Assembly (NCBI GenBank): GCA_028873815.1
Contig: JAPPNN010000045.1
Coordinates: forward strand, 1 to 44,260
Reading direction: 5' to 3'
Length of the DNA: 44,260 bases
Origin: Gemmatimonadota bacterium
GTDB taxonomy: Bacteria > Gemmatimonadota > Gemmatimonadetes > Longimicrobiales > Gaopeijiaceae
A program made the translations under genes and the position numbers. The notes beneath the pieces were generated by a model that saw only the letters and a list, made by a program, of their open reading frames with translations, made no database searches and had not been told where the DNA came from. Positions 17,344-26,593 of the stretch are shown here, in pieces. Position 1 is the stretch's first letter; each line of letters starts with the position of its first letter.

Positions 17344-19635
17344 TTGTCGGCACGTGAAAGCGACGCGCTCGAGTATCACGCGGAGGGCCGCCCCGGAAAA
17401 ATCGAGGTCGTCCCCACAAAGGCGGTCGCTACTCAGCGGGACCTCACGCTGGCATACAGCCCCGGGGTGGCGGAGCCGTGCATGGCCATTCATGGCGACC
17501 CGGAGGAGGCGTTCCGCTACACGGCGCGCGGCAACCTGGTCGCGGTGGTGTCCAACGGAACCGCGGTCCTGGGGCTTGGGAACATTGGAGCCCTGGCCGC
17601 GAAACCGGTCATGGAAGGGAAAGGCGTACTCTTCAAGAAGTTTGCCGGGATCGACGTCTTCGACATCGAGGTCGGCACCGAGGACCCGCATGAGGTCATC
17701 CGCTTCTGCCAGATGCTGGAACCGACGGTCGGCGGCATCAACCTGGAGGACATTCGCGCGCCCGAGTGCTTCCTGATCGAGGAAACGCTCCGGGATACGC
17801 TGCGGATCCCCGTCTTCCACGACGACCAGCACGGGACCGCGATCATCGCGGGAGCCGCGCTCGTGAACGCCCTGGAGATCACCGGGCGCGCCATGCGAGA
17901 TGCCTACATCGTGTTCGTGGGAGCTGGCGCGTCCGCGGTGGCCACCGCGCGTCACTGTCTGCGCCTGGGGGCCAGCCCGGAAAACCTGGTCATGACCGAT
18001 CGCGCCGGCGTAATCTATGAGGGACGCGAGACCGGGATGAACCAGTACAAGGCTCCGTTTGCCACCCGTCGGCCGGTGCGGACGCTGGGCGACGCCATGG
18101 AGGGGGCCGACGTGGTCATCGGACTCGCGGCGAAGGGCGTGATCACGCCGGAGATGGTGGCTTCGATGGCGCCGAATCCGATCATATTCGCGCTCGCCAA
18201 TCCGGACCCCGAGGTGACCCCCGAGGAGGTGGCCGAGATCCGGGATGACGCGATCATGGCGACGGGTCGGTCCGATTACCCGAACCAGGTCAACAACGTC
18301 CTGGGCTTCCCCTTCCTCTTCCGTGGCGCGCTGGATGTCCGTGCGCGCCGGATCGACGAGGGCATGATGCTGGCCGCGACGCGGGCGCTGGCCGAACTCG
18401 CGCGCCACGAGGTGCCGGAATCGGTCGTCAAGGCGTACGGGGACGACGGATTCGAGTTCGGCCCGGAGTACCTGATCCCGAAGCCCTTCGATCCTCGGGT
18501 GCTGCTGCATGTGTCACCCGCGGTGGCCAGCGCGGCCATGGAGTCGGGTGTAGCGCGGATCGCTCTCGACCTCGAGGAGTACCGCGGCCGCCTGGAGGCC
18601 AGTCTGGGTCCGGGACGCGAAGCGATGCAGCGTATCCTGGGGAGGGCGCGGCTGGAGCCCGCGCGCGTCGTTCTTGCCGACGGGTACAACGAGCGTGTGC
18701 TGAGGGCCGCCGCGCAGGCGGTGGAAGAGGGGATGGCCCGCATCGTTCTGATCGGAAAGGCCGACAAGATCCATCGGTTTGCGGCGGATCTGGGAATCGA
18801 CCTGCAGGGCGTCGAGTGCATTCATCCTCCGGCAGTCGAGGAAACCCGCTACGCATACGCAGAGGCCTTCCATCGGCGGCGGGAGCGGAAGGGGCTTACC
18901 CTGGCCGAAGCGCGCGCCCGCGCCTACCAGCCCGTCTATTTCTCGGCAATGATGGTCGGTGCCGGTGACGCCGACGCGATGGTTGCGGGCATCGATTCCA
19001 ACTATCCCCAGATCCTCAGACCCGCTCTGGCGGTGATCGGCACGGCCGATTCGGTGGGCCGGGTTTCGGGTCTGCACATGGTCACCTTCCGTGACCGTGA
19101 TCCGCTCTTCTTTGCCGACACGACGGTCAACATCGATCCCGACCCGGAAACGCTCGCGGAGATCGCAGTCTCTGCCGCGCGGTTTGTGAAGGATCTGGGA
19201 ATCGAACCCCGTATCGGGATGCTGTCGTTCTCCAACTTCGGGTCGGTGCGCCACCCCGAGGCGACCAAGGTCCGCGAGGCTGTAGCCTGGATCAAACGGC
19301 TGGCACCCGACCTGCTGGTCGACGGCGAGATGCAGGCGGACGTTGCCGTCGACCCTCACATCATTCCCAGCAAGTATCCCTTCAGCGACCTCACGGGACC
19401 CGCCAATGTGCTCGTGTTCCCCACGCTCAGCGCCTCGAACGCCTGCTACAAGCTCCTGGCCCAGTTGGGCAACGCGGAGGTGATCGGTCCGATTCTTCTG
19501 GGGATGAAGAAGCCGGTCCACATTCTCCAGCGGGGCTGCAGCGTTCTCGATGTCGTTCACCTGATCGGCATCGCATCGGTAGACGCCCGGACCCGAGGCC
19601 GTCACATTATCGCGTTGTCGCGCGACCCGGATTGA
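17344..19635 (+). CDS. maeB: NADP-type malic enzyme fused to phosphotransacetylase-like domain
   Basis: Converts malate to pyruvate and CO2 with NADP (by family; the cofactor is not proven here). At 763 residues it matches the MaeB multidomain type. The malic domain has [26 protein letters not shown] and [10 protein letters not shown]. The NAD(P)-binding fold starts at [13 protein letters not shown]. From about residue 430 a phosphate acetyltransferase-like domain runs to the end ([13 protein letters not shown], then [13 protein letters not shown]), which in homologues regulates the enzyme allosterically. The TTG at 17344 is chosen because GAGGGAG (17331-17337) lies six bases upstream and the N-terminus then matches homologues. 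pckA follows after 32 bases, so both are likely one unit at the PEP-pyruvate-oxaloacetate node. Confidence 0.95.
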   Translation: MSARESDALEYHAEGRPGKIEVVPTKAVATQRDLTLAYSPGVAEPCMAIHGDPEEAFRYTARGNLVAVVSNGTAVLGLGNIGALAAKPVMEGKGVLFKKFAGIDVFDIEVGTEDPHEVIRFCQMLEPTVGGINLEDIRAPECFLIEETLRDTLRIPVFHDDQHGTAIIAGAALVNALEITGRAMRDAYIVFVGAGASAVATARHCLRLGASPENLVMTDRAGVIYEGRETGMNQYKAPFATRRPVRTLGDAMEGADVVIGLAAKGVITPEMVASMAPNPIIFALANPDPEVTPEEVAEIRDDAIMATGRSDYPNQVNNVLGFPFLFRGALDVRARRIDEGMMLAATRALAELARHEVPESVVKAYGDDGFEFGPEYLIPKPFDPRVLLHVSPAVASAAMESGVARIALDLEEYRGRLEASLGPGREAMQRILGRARLEPARVVLADGYNERVLRAAAQAVEEGMARIVLIGKADKIHRFAADLGIDLQGVECIHPPAVEETRYAYAEAFHRRRERKGLTLAEARARAYQPVYFSAMMVGAGDADAMVAGIDSNYPQILRPALAVIGTADSVGRVSGLHMVTFRDRDPLFFADTTVNIDPDPETLAEIAVSAARFVKDLGIEPRIGMLSFSNFGSVRHPEATKVREAVAWIKRLAPDLLVDGEMQADVAVDPHIIPSKYPFSDLTGPANVLVFPTLSASNACYKLLAQLGNAEVIGPILLGMKKPVHILQRGCSVLDVVHLIGIASVDARTRGRHIIALSRDPD

Positions 19636-19667
19636 CGGGCCGGCGCTGACCCGGAACGCAAACACTC

Positions 19668-21260
19668 ATGCAGATCCTGGAGGCATTACAGGTGGATCTC
19701 ACAGCACAGGGACTTGCCCCCAAGGGGTGCATTCGGCGCAATCTCTCTCCCGCCGAGCTCTACGAAGAGACGTTGCGACTCGGCACGGGGAGAATCGCGC
19801 AGGGGGGCGGTCTCGTCACGTTGACTGCTCCCCACACCGGTCGCTCGCCCAATGACCGCTTTGTAGTACAGGAACCACAGACCGCCGACATGATCGACTG
19901 GGGTCCGGTGAACATGCCGATATCGCAGTGTCACTACGGCCGGCTCAGGGAGGACCTGATCGCGCACCTCAACACCGTCGATCTCTACGTTCGGGACGCC
20001 AGGGCGGGCGCCGATCCCCGATACGGGATCGGCGTGCGCGTCATTTCGGAGAGCCCGTGGCACGACCTCTTCGCGTACAACATGTTCCTGCGGCTCGATC
20101 CCGCGGTGCGGGGTGCCTTCGAACCCGATTTCGTCGTCTATCACGCCCCCTCACTGCAGGCCGACCCTGAGCGCCACGGCACCAATTCGGGCGCGTTCAT
20201 CGTCGTCAACTTCACGGATCGCGTCGTGCTGGTCGGTGGCACCGCCTACGCCGGCGAGATCAAGAAATCCATCTTCGCTTCGCTCAACTTCCTCCTGCCG
20301 GCCCGCGGCGTGCTTCCCATGCATTGCTCGGCCAACATCGGCGATGCGGGAGACACCGCGCTCTTCTTCGGCCTTTCCGGCACCGGCAAGACGACCCTCT
20401 CGGCCAACCCCGAACGCCGGTTGATCGGCGACGACGAACACGGTTGGAGCGACGACGGGATCTTCAATTTCGAGGGTGGCTGCTACGCCAAGACGATCCG
20501 GCTGTCGCCGGAGAGCGAGCCGGACATCTACCACGCCACGCGGAGGTTCGGGACGATCCTCGAGAACGTGATCCTGGACGAGCGCACCCGTGAGATCGAC
20601 TACGACTCGGGCGCGATCACCGAGAACACCCGTGCGTCCTATCCAATCCACTTCATCTCGAATGCCGTACCGTCGGGCAAGGGAGGCCACCCCGAGAACC
20701 TCGTCTTTCTGACCGCAGACGCTTTCGGCGTATTGCCCCCGATCGCCCGGCTGAGTCCCGCGCAAGCCATGTACCATTTTCTCTCGGGGTACACGGCGAA
20801 GGTTGCCGGAACCGAGCGCGGCGTAACCGAGCCGAAGGCCGCGTTCAGCGCCTGTTTCGGGGCGCCATTCCTTCCTCAGCACCCGGCAGTCTACGCCGAT
20901 CTGCTGGGGGAGAAGCTGCGCACCCATGGAGCCAAGGCCTGGCTCGTCAACACCGGCTGGACGGGCGGGCCCTACGGCGTGGGTTCCCGCATGGAACTGT
21001 CGTACACGCGCGCCATGGTCGCCGCGGCCGTGAACGGCGCGCTCGACGGCGTCCCGGAGAGAGTCGACGCGGCGTTCGGGCTTCGTGTCCCCGTGTGCGT
21101 GCCCGATGTCCCGGCCGAGGTGCTCCTGCCCCGGGAAACCTGGACCGACGGCACGCAGTACGATGAGGCGGCGGCGGAGCTTGCCGCTATGTTTAGAGCG
21201 AATTTCGAGCAGTTTGCAGGCCAGGTGTCACTTGGCGTGAGAGAGGCCGGGCCCGTGTAG
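19668..21260 (+). CDS. pckA: ATP-dependent phosphoenolpyruvate carboxykinase
   Basis: Converts oxaloacetate plus ATP to PEP, the entry to gluconeogenesis. Length is 530 residues, normal for the ATP-type enzyme. Visible motifs are the substrate-site Arg in TGRSPNDRFVV, the P-loop GLSGTGKTTLS, the kinase-2 and metal site DDEHGWSD, FEGGCYAKTI, and the adenine-side NTGWTGGPYGVG. The ATG at 19668 begins a normal N-terminus. It is 32 bases after maeB, probably in the same operon. Confidence 0.97.
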   Translation: MQILEALQVDLTAQGLAPKGCIRRNLSPAELYEETLRLGTGRIAQGGGLVTLTAPHTGRSPNDRFVVQEPQTADMIDWGPVNMPISQCHYGRLREDLIAHLNTVDLYVRDARAGADPRYGIGVRVISESPWHDLFAYNMFLRLDPAVRGAFEPDFVVYHAPSLQADPERHGTNSGAFIVVNFTDRVVLVGGTAYAGEIKKSIFASLNFLLPARGVLPMHCSANIGDAGDTALFFGLSGTGKTTLSANPERRLIGDDEHGWSDDGIFNFEGGCYAKTIRLSPESEPDIYHATRRFGTILENVILDERTREIDYDSGAITENTRASYPIHFISNAVPSGKGGHPENLVFLTADAFGVLPPIARLSPAQAMYHFLSGYTAKVAGTERGVTEPKAAFSACFGAPFLPQHPAVYADLLGEKLRTHGAKAWLVNTGWTGGPYGVGSRMELSYTRAMVAAAVNGALDGVPERVDAAFGLRVPVCVPDVPAEVLLPRETWTDGTQYDEAAAELAAMFRANFEQFAGQVSLGVREAGPV

Positions 21261-21329
21261 CCTCCGGCACCGGGGCGCGAGCATGTCGGCCGCGGGACTT
21301 CGGGCCAATCCGAACTGCCTGGGAGGTTG

Positions 21330-22523
21330 ATGGTGCAACGACGTTGGTGCCGGCTGGCGGTGCTCGCGGCCGTTGTCGTTTTCACGGCTTGTGAGCAGGC
21401 GGAGCAATTGCAGGATCGGTTCCGTGACATGACGCCCCACGAGGCCTATCAGGCTCGTCTCACCGATGCCGGATTGGCGGAAACCGCGCTGGGACGCGAC
21501 TGGACCGAGGCGGGGCGCGGCGCGTTGGACAGCCCGACGACCGTGACGTTGCCGTTCCAGGAGAGTGGCCATATCGCCCCCGAGGTGCCCGGCGCGGTTG
21601 CCTACAGGCTGAGCATACCGAGAGGGCGCAGACTGACCTTCCATGTGTCGCTGGACTCGGACGAAGGCACGCGGCTGTTCATCGATCTGTTCCGGATGCC
21701 GCAGGACGAGGAGGATCCACTCAGGCCCGTGATCTCGTCCGACTCGCTGTCCCACACCTTCGTGCACGAGCCCTGGCGGGGCGGCGAGTTCATCCTCCGT
21801 GTGCAGCCCGAACTGCTCCGTGGCGGCCGCTACCGGATCAACGTTTCGGAGGAAGCGCAGCTGGGATTCCCGGTCGAGGGGTACGGCATGCGCGCCGTGC
21901 AGAGCCTGTTCGGCGCCGCGCGCGACGGGGGAAGGCGCCAGCATCACGGCGTGGACATCTTCGCGCCCCGCGGCACCCCGGTGCTGGCGGCCACGGCGGG
22001 AACGGTGCGTCGCGTAAGGGTCACCAACCGGGGCGGCAAGGTCGTCTGGCTGCGCGACCCGGTCCACGACGCGAGCATCTACTACGCACACCTGGACAGC
22101 CAGTACGTCCGGGACGGCCAGCGGGTCGAGCGGGGAGACACCGTCGGATTCGTGGGGAACACGGGCAACGCGCGGACAACCCCGCCGCACCTCCATTTCG
22201 GGGTGTACCGGCGCGGCCCGATCGACCCATACCCGTTCCTCGACCCGCCCGTCGGAGCGCTGCCGGAGCTCACGGCCGACCTGACGCTGCTCGGCGACCG
22301 CGTCGTGCCCGCCAACGACGGGATCCGGCTGCGCGCCGCTCCCGGGCGCCGCGGAAGCATCCTGCAGGAACTGAACCGCACCATGCCGCTTCGGGTGACG
22401 GGTGCTGCCGGCGAATGGTTCCGGGTGCGGTTGCCCGACGGTACGAACGGCTACGTGGCCGCGCGGCTCATGGAGGCCGCGAGCGACAACGCCGAGCTTG
22501 CTGCCGACGCCGGGGGACGCTAG
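21330..22523 (+). CDS. M23 zinc endopeptidase lipoprotein with SH3 domain
   Basis: Probable peptidoglycan endopeptidase of 397 residues. It has a signal sequence ending FTAC (Cys22 region), compatible with a lipoprotein though the -3 residue is Phe. The LytM/M23 domain has both metal motifs: HHGVD (about 206) and HLHF (about 287). The C-terminal SH3b-like domain (about 325-390) includes IRLRAAPG and GEWFRVRLPDGTNGYVAAR. GGGAGG (21321-21326) precedes both the ATG at 21330 and a GTG at 21333; the GTG has better spacing, so the first residue is uncertain. Its TAG shares a palindromic CTAG with the convergent gene's stop. SH3b probably binds the wall. Confidence 0.9.
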   Translation: MVQRRWCRLAVLAAVVVFTACEQAEQLQDRFRDMTPHEAYQARLTDAGLAETALGRDWTEAGRGALDSPTTVTLPFQESGHIAPEVPGAVAYRLSIPRGRRLTFHVSLDSDEGTRLFIDLFRMPQDEEDPLRPVISSDSLSHTFVHEPWRGGEFILRVQPELLRGGRYRINVSEEAQLGFPVEGYGMRAVQSLFGAARDGGRRQHHGVDIFAPRGTPVLAATAGTVRRVRVTNRGGKVVWLRDPVHDASIYYAHLDSQYVRDGQRVERGDTVGFVGNTGNARTTPPHLHFGVYRRGPIDPYPFLDPPVGALPELTADLTLLGDRVVPANDGIRLRAAPGRRGSILQELNRTMPLRVTGAAGEWFRVRLPDGTNGYVAARLMEAASDNAELAADAGGR

Positions 22524-22885
22524 CGGGACGCGCGCCCGGCGGCGTACTGGAGCGCGAGCCAGGCCACGGAGGCCAGGCCCAGCACGAAGAACCCGAAGAT
22601 GGACGGGCCGACGGCGAGGCCAACGGCTTCCCAGGCGACCGCTGCGCTGACCTGTCCGGCATCGACGATGGCGCCGGCCGTGACGCGCACGCCAATGAGG
22701 CTCCCGAGGATCCCCAGACAGGCACCCAGCGCCCCGAGCACGAGGACCGAGTGGCTGTGCAACGGAGTGTCCGGAACTTCCCGCCGAACCAGTGCGGCGG
22801 TGCAGCGCACAGTCTGGACTAGCGTCAGGATCAGGACAATCCACAGCGGATATTGGATGACTCCAAGCGATTCGACGAACGACAT
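22520..22885 (-). CDS. small MotA/ExbB-like membrane protein
   Basis: Membrane protein of 121 residues with three predicted helices (about 10-30, 45-68 and 86-112). The core LGALGACLGILGSLIGV and the later GPSIFGFFVLGLASV resemble the second and third helices of MotA/TolQ/ExbB proteins but are divergent. The start ATG overlaps the preceding stop as TGATG, and AAGGAG lies upstream, so it is coupled to the gene before it. It is the last gene of the PadR operon. The ExbB link is by pattern only; it may be a separate small family. Confidence 0.7.
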   Translation of the reverse strand: MSFVESLGVIQYPLWIVLILTLVQTVRCTAALVRREVPDTPLHSHSVLVLGALGACLGILGSLIGVRVTAGAIVDAGQVSAAVAWEAVGLAVGPSIFGFFVLGLASVAWLALQYAAGRASR

Positions 22886-23703
22886 CAGGGTTCTCCTTTG
22901 GATTCGTGAATACTCGAGGCCGAAATGTTCAGCGTCAGTCTGGCCCGGTCCTGCGCGAAGAACTCGGTGATCCGGCGCTCGATTTCCTGGTCGGCGATCA
23001 GTCGGGGCGAGACGGAGAGCCACCCGAACAAGCCGAAGATCGCTGCGGCGAGGCCGGTAGCCGCGAAATGCGCCATGGTTCCGGCGGTTTCCCACGCCAG
23101 CAGCGCCGAGCTGTCCACCTGCCCGGTGTTGGTCAACACCTGGTAGCCTTCCCACGCGGCGCCCACGGCGCCCAGCGCCACGGCCGCGACAATCAGCCCG
23201 GCGTGTCGCGCCCAAAACAGCCGCCGCTGCCGGGCCCGCAAATCCCCGCGCACCCAGAGCTGCACCGCCACTCGCGCCAGGTTGGCGACCAACAGCGCGA
23301 AGACAATCACAAGCGCCCAGGACAAAGCCATGGCGGTGCCGGACAATCCGGGCCGGACGGTTGCGACAATCCCCACCGCGCCCCCAAGCATGGCCGCCCC
23401 GCCGACCCCGAGCCTGGTCACCCGATCTGCCCTGCCGTCCGCCTGCAGCGAGCGGCCGTCCGTGCGCAGCCAGCGACCAAGTCCCGGCGCGTGCCGGTCT
23501 TCGAGTTGCTCGACAACTTCGCCAGCGGGCACGAGCCGCCGAATCGCCTCCCGCCGGGCCTCCGCCGGACTGTAACCGCGCCGCTCCATTTCCGCCTGCA
23601 TGGCCCGCACGTCGGCGTCTACCTCCCTGACCAGGTCGAGACGATGATGCGGTGCCAGCTTCACTTCGCGCTCGACCCGTGCCAGGGGATGCTCACGCCG
23701 CAT
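22885..23703 (-). CDS. membrane protein with PadR-associated N-terminal helical domain and ExbB-like core
   Basis: 272 residues. The N-terminus (1-75) is charged and helical (REVDADVRAMQAEMERRGYSPAEARREAIRRL is the core, at residues 27-57), resembling the prefix domain often found in PadR-linked permeases. Four hydrophobic segments follow (about 99-117, 124-148, 168-186, 210-231). The last two read like the MotA/ExbB core seen in the next gene (ALGAVGAAWEGY, WETAG, IFGLFGWL). No MacB/FtsX permease domain is present. The ATG at 23703 overlaps the padR end by 11 bases and has AGGGGA just upstream. Function unknown; probably a membrane complex with the 121-residue protein. Confidence 0.75.
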   Translation of the reverse strand: MRREHPLARVEREVKLAPHHRLDLVREVDADVRAMQAEMERRGYSPAEARREAIRRLVPAGEVVEQLEDRHAPGLGRWLRTDGRSLQADGRADRVTRLGVGGAAMLGGAVGIVATVRPGLSGTAMALSWALVIVFALLVANLARVAVQLWVRGDLRARQRRLFWARHAGLIVAAVALGAVGAAWEGYQVLTNTGQVDSSALLAWETAGTMAHFAATGLAAAIFGLFGWLSVSPRLIADQEIERRITEFFAQDRARLTLNISASSIHESKGEP

Positions 23704-24022
23704 GTGTTCCCCTGAGCAGACCCAGCAGGGCGCGGAACTGCCGCTCCAGTTCGGCGGCGCCGGAAGTGAGTTCGGCGCGCCCGGCCTCGGTGATCTCATA
23801 CGTCTTGCGACGCCGGCCCCGACCGTGCCATTCGCCGCGGACCCGGCCCTCCGCCTCAAGACGGTGCAGGATGGGATAGAGCGTACCATGCTGGAAGGAG
23901 AAGGCGCCGGCCGTCCGCTCCTCTACGGACAGCGCGATCTGGTAGCCGTGCGCGGGACCGGAATCCAGCACCGCCAGCACAAGCAACTCATTGATCCGTT
24001 TGGACAGTGTGATCTGCGTCAT
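23693..24022 (-). CDS. PadR-family transcriptional regulator
   Basis: Winged-helix repressor of 109 residues, the typical short PadR form. The conserved core is LLVLAVLDSGPAHGYQI, then FSFQHGTLYPILHRLEAEG and YEITEAGRAEL, followed by a C-terminal helix for dimerisation. GAGGGG precedes the ATG at 24022. It is first in a three-gene operon with two membrane proteins and probably represses its own promoter, whose elements carry a perfect inverted repeat (24102-24137). The inducer is unknown. Confidence 0.93.
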   Translation of the reverse strand: MTQITLSKRINELLVLAVLDSGPAHGYQIALSVEERTAGAFSFQHGTLYPILHRLEAEGRVRGEWHGRGRRRKTYEITEAGRAELTSGAAELERQFRALLGLLRGTHAA

Positions 24023-24101
24023 GTGTCCCCTCGGCCTGTGACATGGTGGTCGTGCCCTCCCGGACTGCTCGCGTGGAGGCCTCTTTCGGGCTACCGATAA
24101 A

Positions 24102-24143
24102 ATATATAGATTGTATTTATATATTCTATCTATATATCGTCAA
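24102..24143 (-). promoter_or_regulatory. padR promoter with AT-rich inverted-repeat operator
   Basis: On the minus strand TTGACG (24143-24138), 16 bases, TATAAA (24121-24116). A perfect 10-bp inverted repeat, ATATATAGAT (24102-24111) and ATCTATATAT (24128-24137), brackets this -10. One arm lies in the spacer and the other falls at the expected transcription start near 24109. The block is strikingly AT-rich within a GC-rich genome. The layout is that of a repressor operator, most simply for PadR. The remainder of the 24023-24318 gap shows nothing else clear. Confidence 0.6.
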
Positions 24144-24318
24144 GCGGCAACCACAACCGCACGTGAACCTTGCCCGGCGACTCGCATACCCCATGGCAAC
24201 CTGCCCCCATCCATGGTTCCTCTCAACGCCGGAGTTCCCCGTGTACAGACCGACTTCATTCGGATTGACCCTTCGCCTTCCTCTGCCAGCGGTCACCGAG
24301 GCCGGGTCCGCGCTCGGG

Positions 24319-26493
24319 ATGCGGCGATCGGACGGCGCATTCAGACGGGCCTTTAGGGTATCCATCCTGATCTCCACCCTGCTCGCAAGCCCGTCGTGCG
24401 AGCGGGGCGCAGACCACGATCACGCCGCCGTCCAGCGCGACTCCGCCGGTGTCGCAATCGTCGAGCACGTGGCCGGGGATCGCCCATTCGACGGGCAGAT
24501 CGTGCACATCGCCGACCTGGCGACCCCGGACGACGCGCTCTCGCCGCTTCCTTGGGCGGTCGTCGCGCATCGCGGCGCGCAACGCGTGTTCGTGGCCGAC
24601 AGGGAGGGGAGAAGGGTCGCTGTTTTCGATGCGGCGGGTGGATTCGTGGGGGAGTTGGGGCGGGGTGGGGAGGGTCCGGGCGAGTTTCTGCTTCCCAGCG
24701 CCCTCGCACTTGAAAAATGTGGCACGGAGTCCTGTCATGGCCTGCCCGGTCCGGATGAGATCCTGGTGGTGCTGGACTCGCGGCGTGCGGTCCTGAGCCG
24801 CTGGTCGTCAAACGGCGACTTCCTGGGTGAACAGCGCGCGCCGACGGACTACTGGGGACCGGGGTTTGCTGTCGGCCCCGGTTACCTCGCTTTCGCTACG
24901 TCGAACACGACGGGGATGCGGGTCGAACAGCAATTGGAGATTCAGGGGGGTGACGAAAACCACACCATCCACGAAGTCGCCTACGAGATGGCCTTGATGG
25001 AGTTGCCCTGTGCGACCATGCCGGCGCCCCGGATCTTCGCTCCGCAGGTGGTGTGGGCCCATGAGGGAGGCACCCTCTACTACCTGAACGGTCCGGGTTA
25101 CCGCATCGACGCGCATACGGGCGGGAGGCTGGCCGCAAGTATTCGTCGCCCGGTCGCTCCGATCGAGGTCGCCCGCGCGAAGGCCGTCATGGCGGTGCAA
25201 CTCGGCCTAAGCCCCTTGGGCGGCCTCCTGCGACAATGCGATATATCGGCGGAAGAGCTGGTCGACGGCGTGGGGCACGAGGAGAAGCTGGCCCCTGTGC
25301 TGGGGCTGGCTGTGGATCCCGCCGGGCGGCTATGGGTCGCCCGCACGGTTACCGGCCTCGCCCCCGAGGCGATCGACGTCTTCGGTGCCGAGGGCGAATA
25401 CCTGGGGACGCTTTCCGCAGACGTGCTCCCCGTGGCGTTCCTCTCCGGGTCCCGTTTCGTCGGTGTCCGTCTGGAACCGTCTACCGGGCAGGTACTGGCG
25501 TCAGTCTACGACGTGCGGCGTGACGCGGTGGCGGTCAGCGGTGGAGAACGCGTGGTCACCGACCGAAGAGTTTCGAGAGCGCAGGCGGCGGAAGACCCCG
25601 CGGAAAACCTGGCCGAAGACCCGGCACCGCGCCGGGTGGCCGTCCCCAACCCCGCGGGCCTGCGCGAGTTCCGGGATTGCGCAGCCTGCCCGCTCATGAT
25701 CGAGCTTCCCCCGGGACGTTACCTCATGGGAAGGACGGAAGGGGAGGAAAAGCGAACAGGACTGGATCTGGACCCGAACCGGCCCCAGCGAACGCGGGAC
25801 ATCGAAAGACCACAAATCGCGATCGAAATCGGCCACACGTTCGCGCTGGGGAAGTACGAAGTCACCTTTGACGAATGGGATCAATGCGTCGAGGCGGGTG
25901 GCTGTAACTATCGGCCGACCGACCGGGGCTGGGGACGCGGCAACCGACCGGTCATCCATGTTTCCCGCTTGGACGCGGAGGAATACCTGGCATGGCTCAC
26001 CGAGGTCACGGGACAGGCCTACCGGCTGCCCAGCAACGCCGAATGGGAGTACGCCGCTCGCGCGGGTACGACGACCGCCCGCTGGTGGGGCGATGAACTC
26101 GGTAGGGCAAGGGCCGTCTGCGACGGATGCGGCAGCCGCTGGGATGATCTTTCGAGCGCGCCGGTGGGCTCCTTTCCGCCCAACCCATGGGGCCTGCACG
26201 ACATGCTCTCCAACGTTTCCGAAGTTGTCGCCGACTGCTGGCACGAAAGCTACGATGGCCATCCGACCGACGGGTCTCCGCGGCTGGAGGCGCCGCCGGG
26301 CTGGCCAAGTGGCGAATGCAAGCGAGCCACCTGGAGGGGTGGTGGCTGGCCCTACTTCAGTTGGACAGTGCGCGCGGCACACCGCAGCGGCGGGAATATG
26401 CCCTTCGAGTACCGAGGCGACGATCCCCGGGCGGGGGGCAGCCATGGATTCCGGGTAGCGAGGACGGTGGAGTCGCCGGCCGGTTCCCGGTAA
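24319..26493 (+). CDS. secreted beta-propeller protein fused to FGE/SUMF1-like domain
   Basis: About 724 residues. A signal-like N-terminus (FRVSILISTLLASPSC) suggests export; the lipobox is poor. Residues of about 35-395 look like a six-bladed NHL/propeller fold, starting DSAGVAIVEH and with repeated FVADREGRRVAVFDAAG-like blades. After an acidic linker (EDPAENLAEDPA), residues of about 455-724 form a formylglycine-generating-enzyme-like (SUMF1/EgtB fold) domain: GRYLMGRTEGEE, ALGKYEVTFDEWD, YRLPSNAEWEYAARAG, NPWGLHDMLSNVSE, SHGFRVAR. The catalytic Cys pair of true FGE is missing (VRAAHRSGGN instead). The ATG at 24319 is preferred for its signal sequence; an ATG at 24193 is possible. It is divergent from padR. 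Its binding partner or ligand is unknown. Confidence 0.78.
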   Translation: MRRSDGAFRRAFRVSILISTLLASPSCERGADHDHAAVQRDSAGVAIVEHVAGDRPFDGQIVHIADLATPDDALSPLPWAVVAHRGAQRVFVADREGRRVAVFDAAGGFVGELGRGGEGPGEFLLPSALALEKCGTESCHGLPGPDEILVVLDSRRAVLSRWSSNGDFLGEQRAPTDYWGPGFAVGPGYLAFATSNTTGMRVEQQLEIQGGDENHTIHEVAYEMALMELPCATMPAPRIFAPQVVWAHEGGTLYYLNGPGYRIDAHTGGRLAASIRRPVAPIEVARAKAVMAVQLGLSPLGGLLRQCDISAEELVDGVGHEEKLAPVLGLAVDPAGRLWVARTVTGLAPEAIDVFGAEGEYLGTLSADVLPVAFLSGSRFVGVRLEPSTGQVLASVYDVRRDAVAVSGGERVVTDRRVSRAQAAEDPAENLAEDPAPRRVAVPNPAGLREFRDCAACPLMIELPPGRYLMGRTEGEEKRTGLDLDPNRPQRTRDIERPQIAIEIGHTFALGKYEVTFDEWDQCVEAGGCNYRPTDRGWGRGNRPVIHVSRLDAEEYLAWLTEVTGQAYRLPSNAEWEYAARAGTTTARWWGDELGRARAVCDGCGSRWDDLSSAPVGSFPPNPWGLHDMLSNVSEVVADCWHESYDGHPTDGSPRLEAPPGWPSGECKRATWRGGGWPYFSWTVRAAHRSGGNMPFEYRGDDPRAGGSHGFRVARTVESPAGSR

Positions 26494-26593
26494 ACTCGGA
26501 CCAACTGCAGCGGCGCGCCGCCCCGCCGCGTTGTATCTTGGGGCGTCGAAAAACCCCCGAACCCGGCCCACGCCCACGTCTCAGAGGACTCCC

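Noticed and set aside
24096..24140. AT-rich block as a transposon end or attachment site
   Set aside because: It is explained better by a promoter with an operator; there is no transposase, target duplication or tRNA next to it.
25565..25640. Frameshift between the propeller and the FGE-like domain
   Set aside because: The frame is open throughout and the joining stretch is a typical acidic Pro-rich linker, so a true fusion is simpler.
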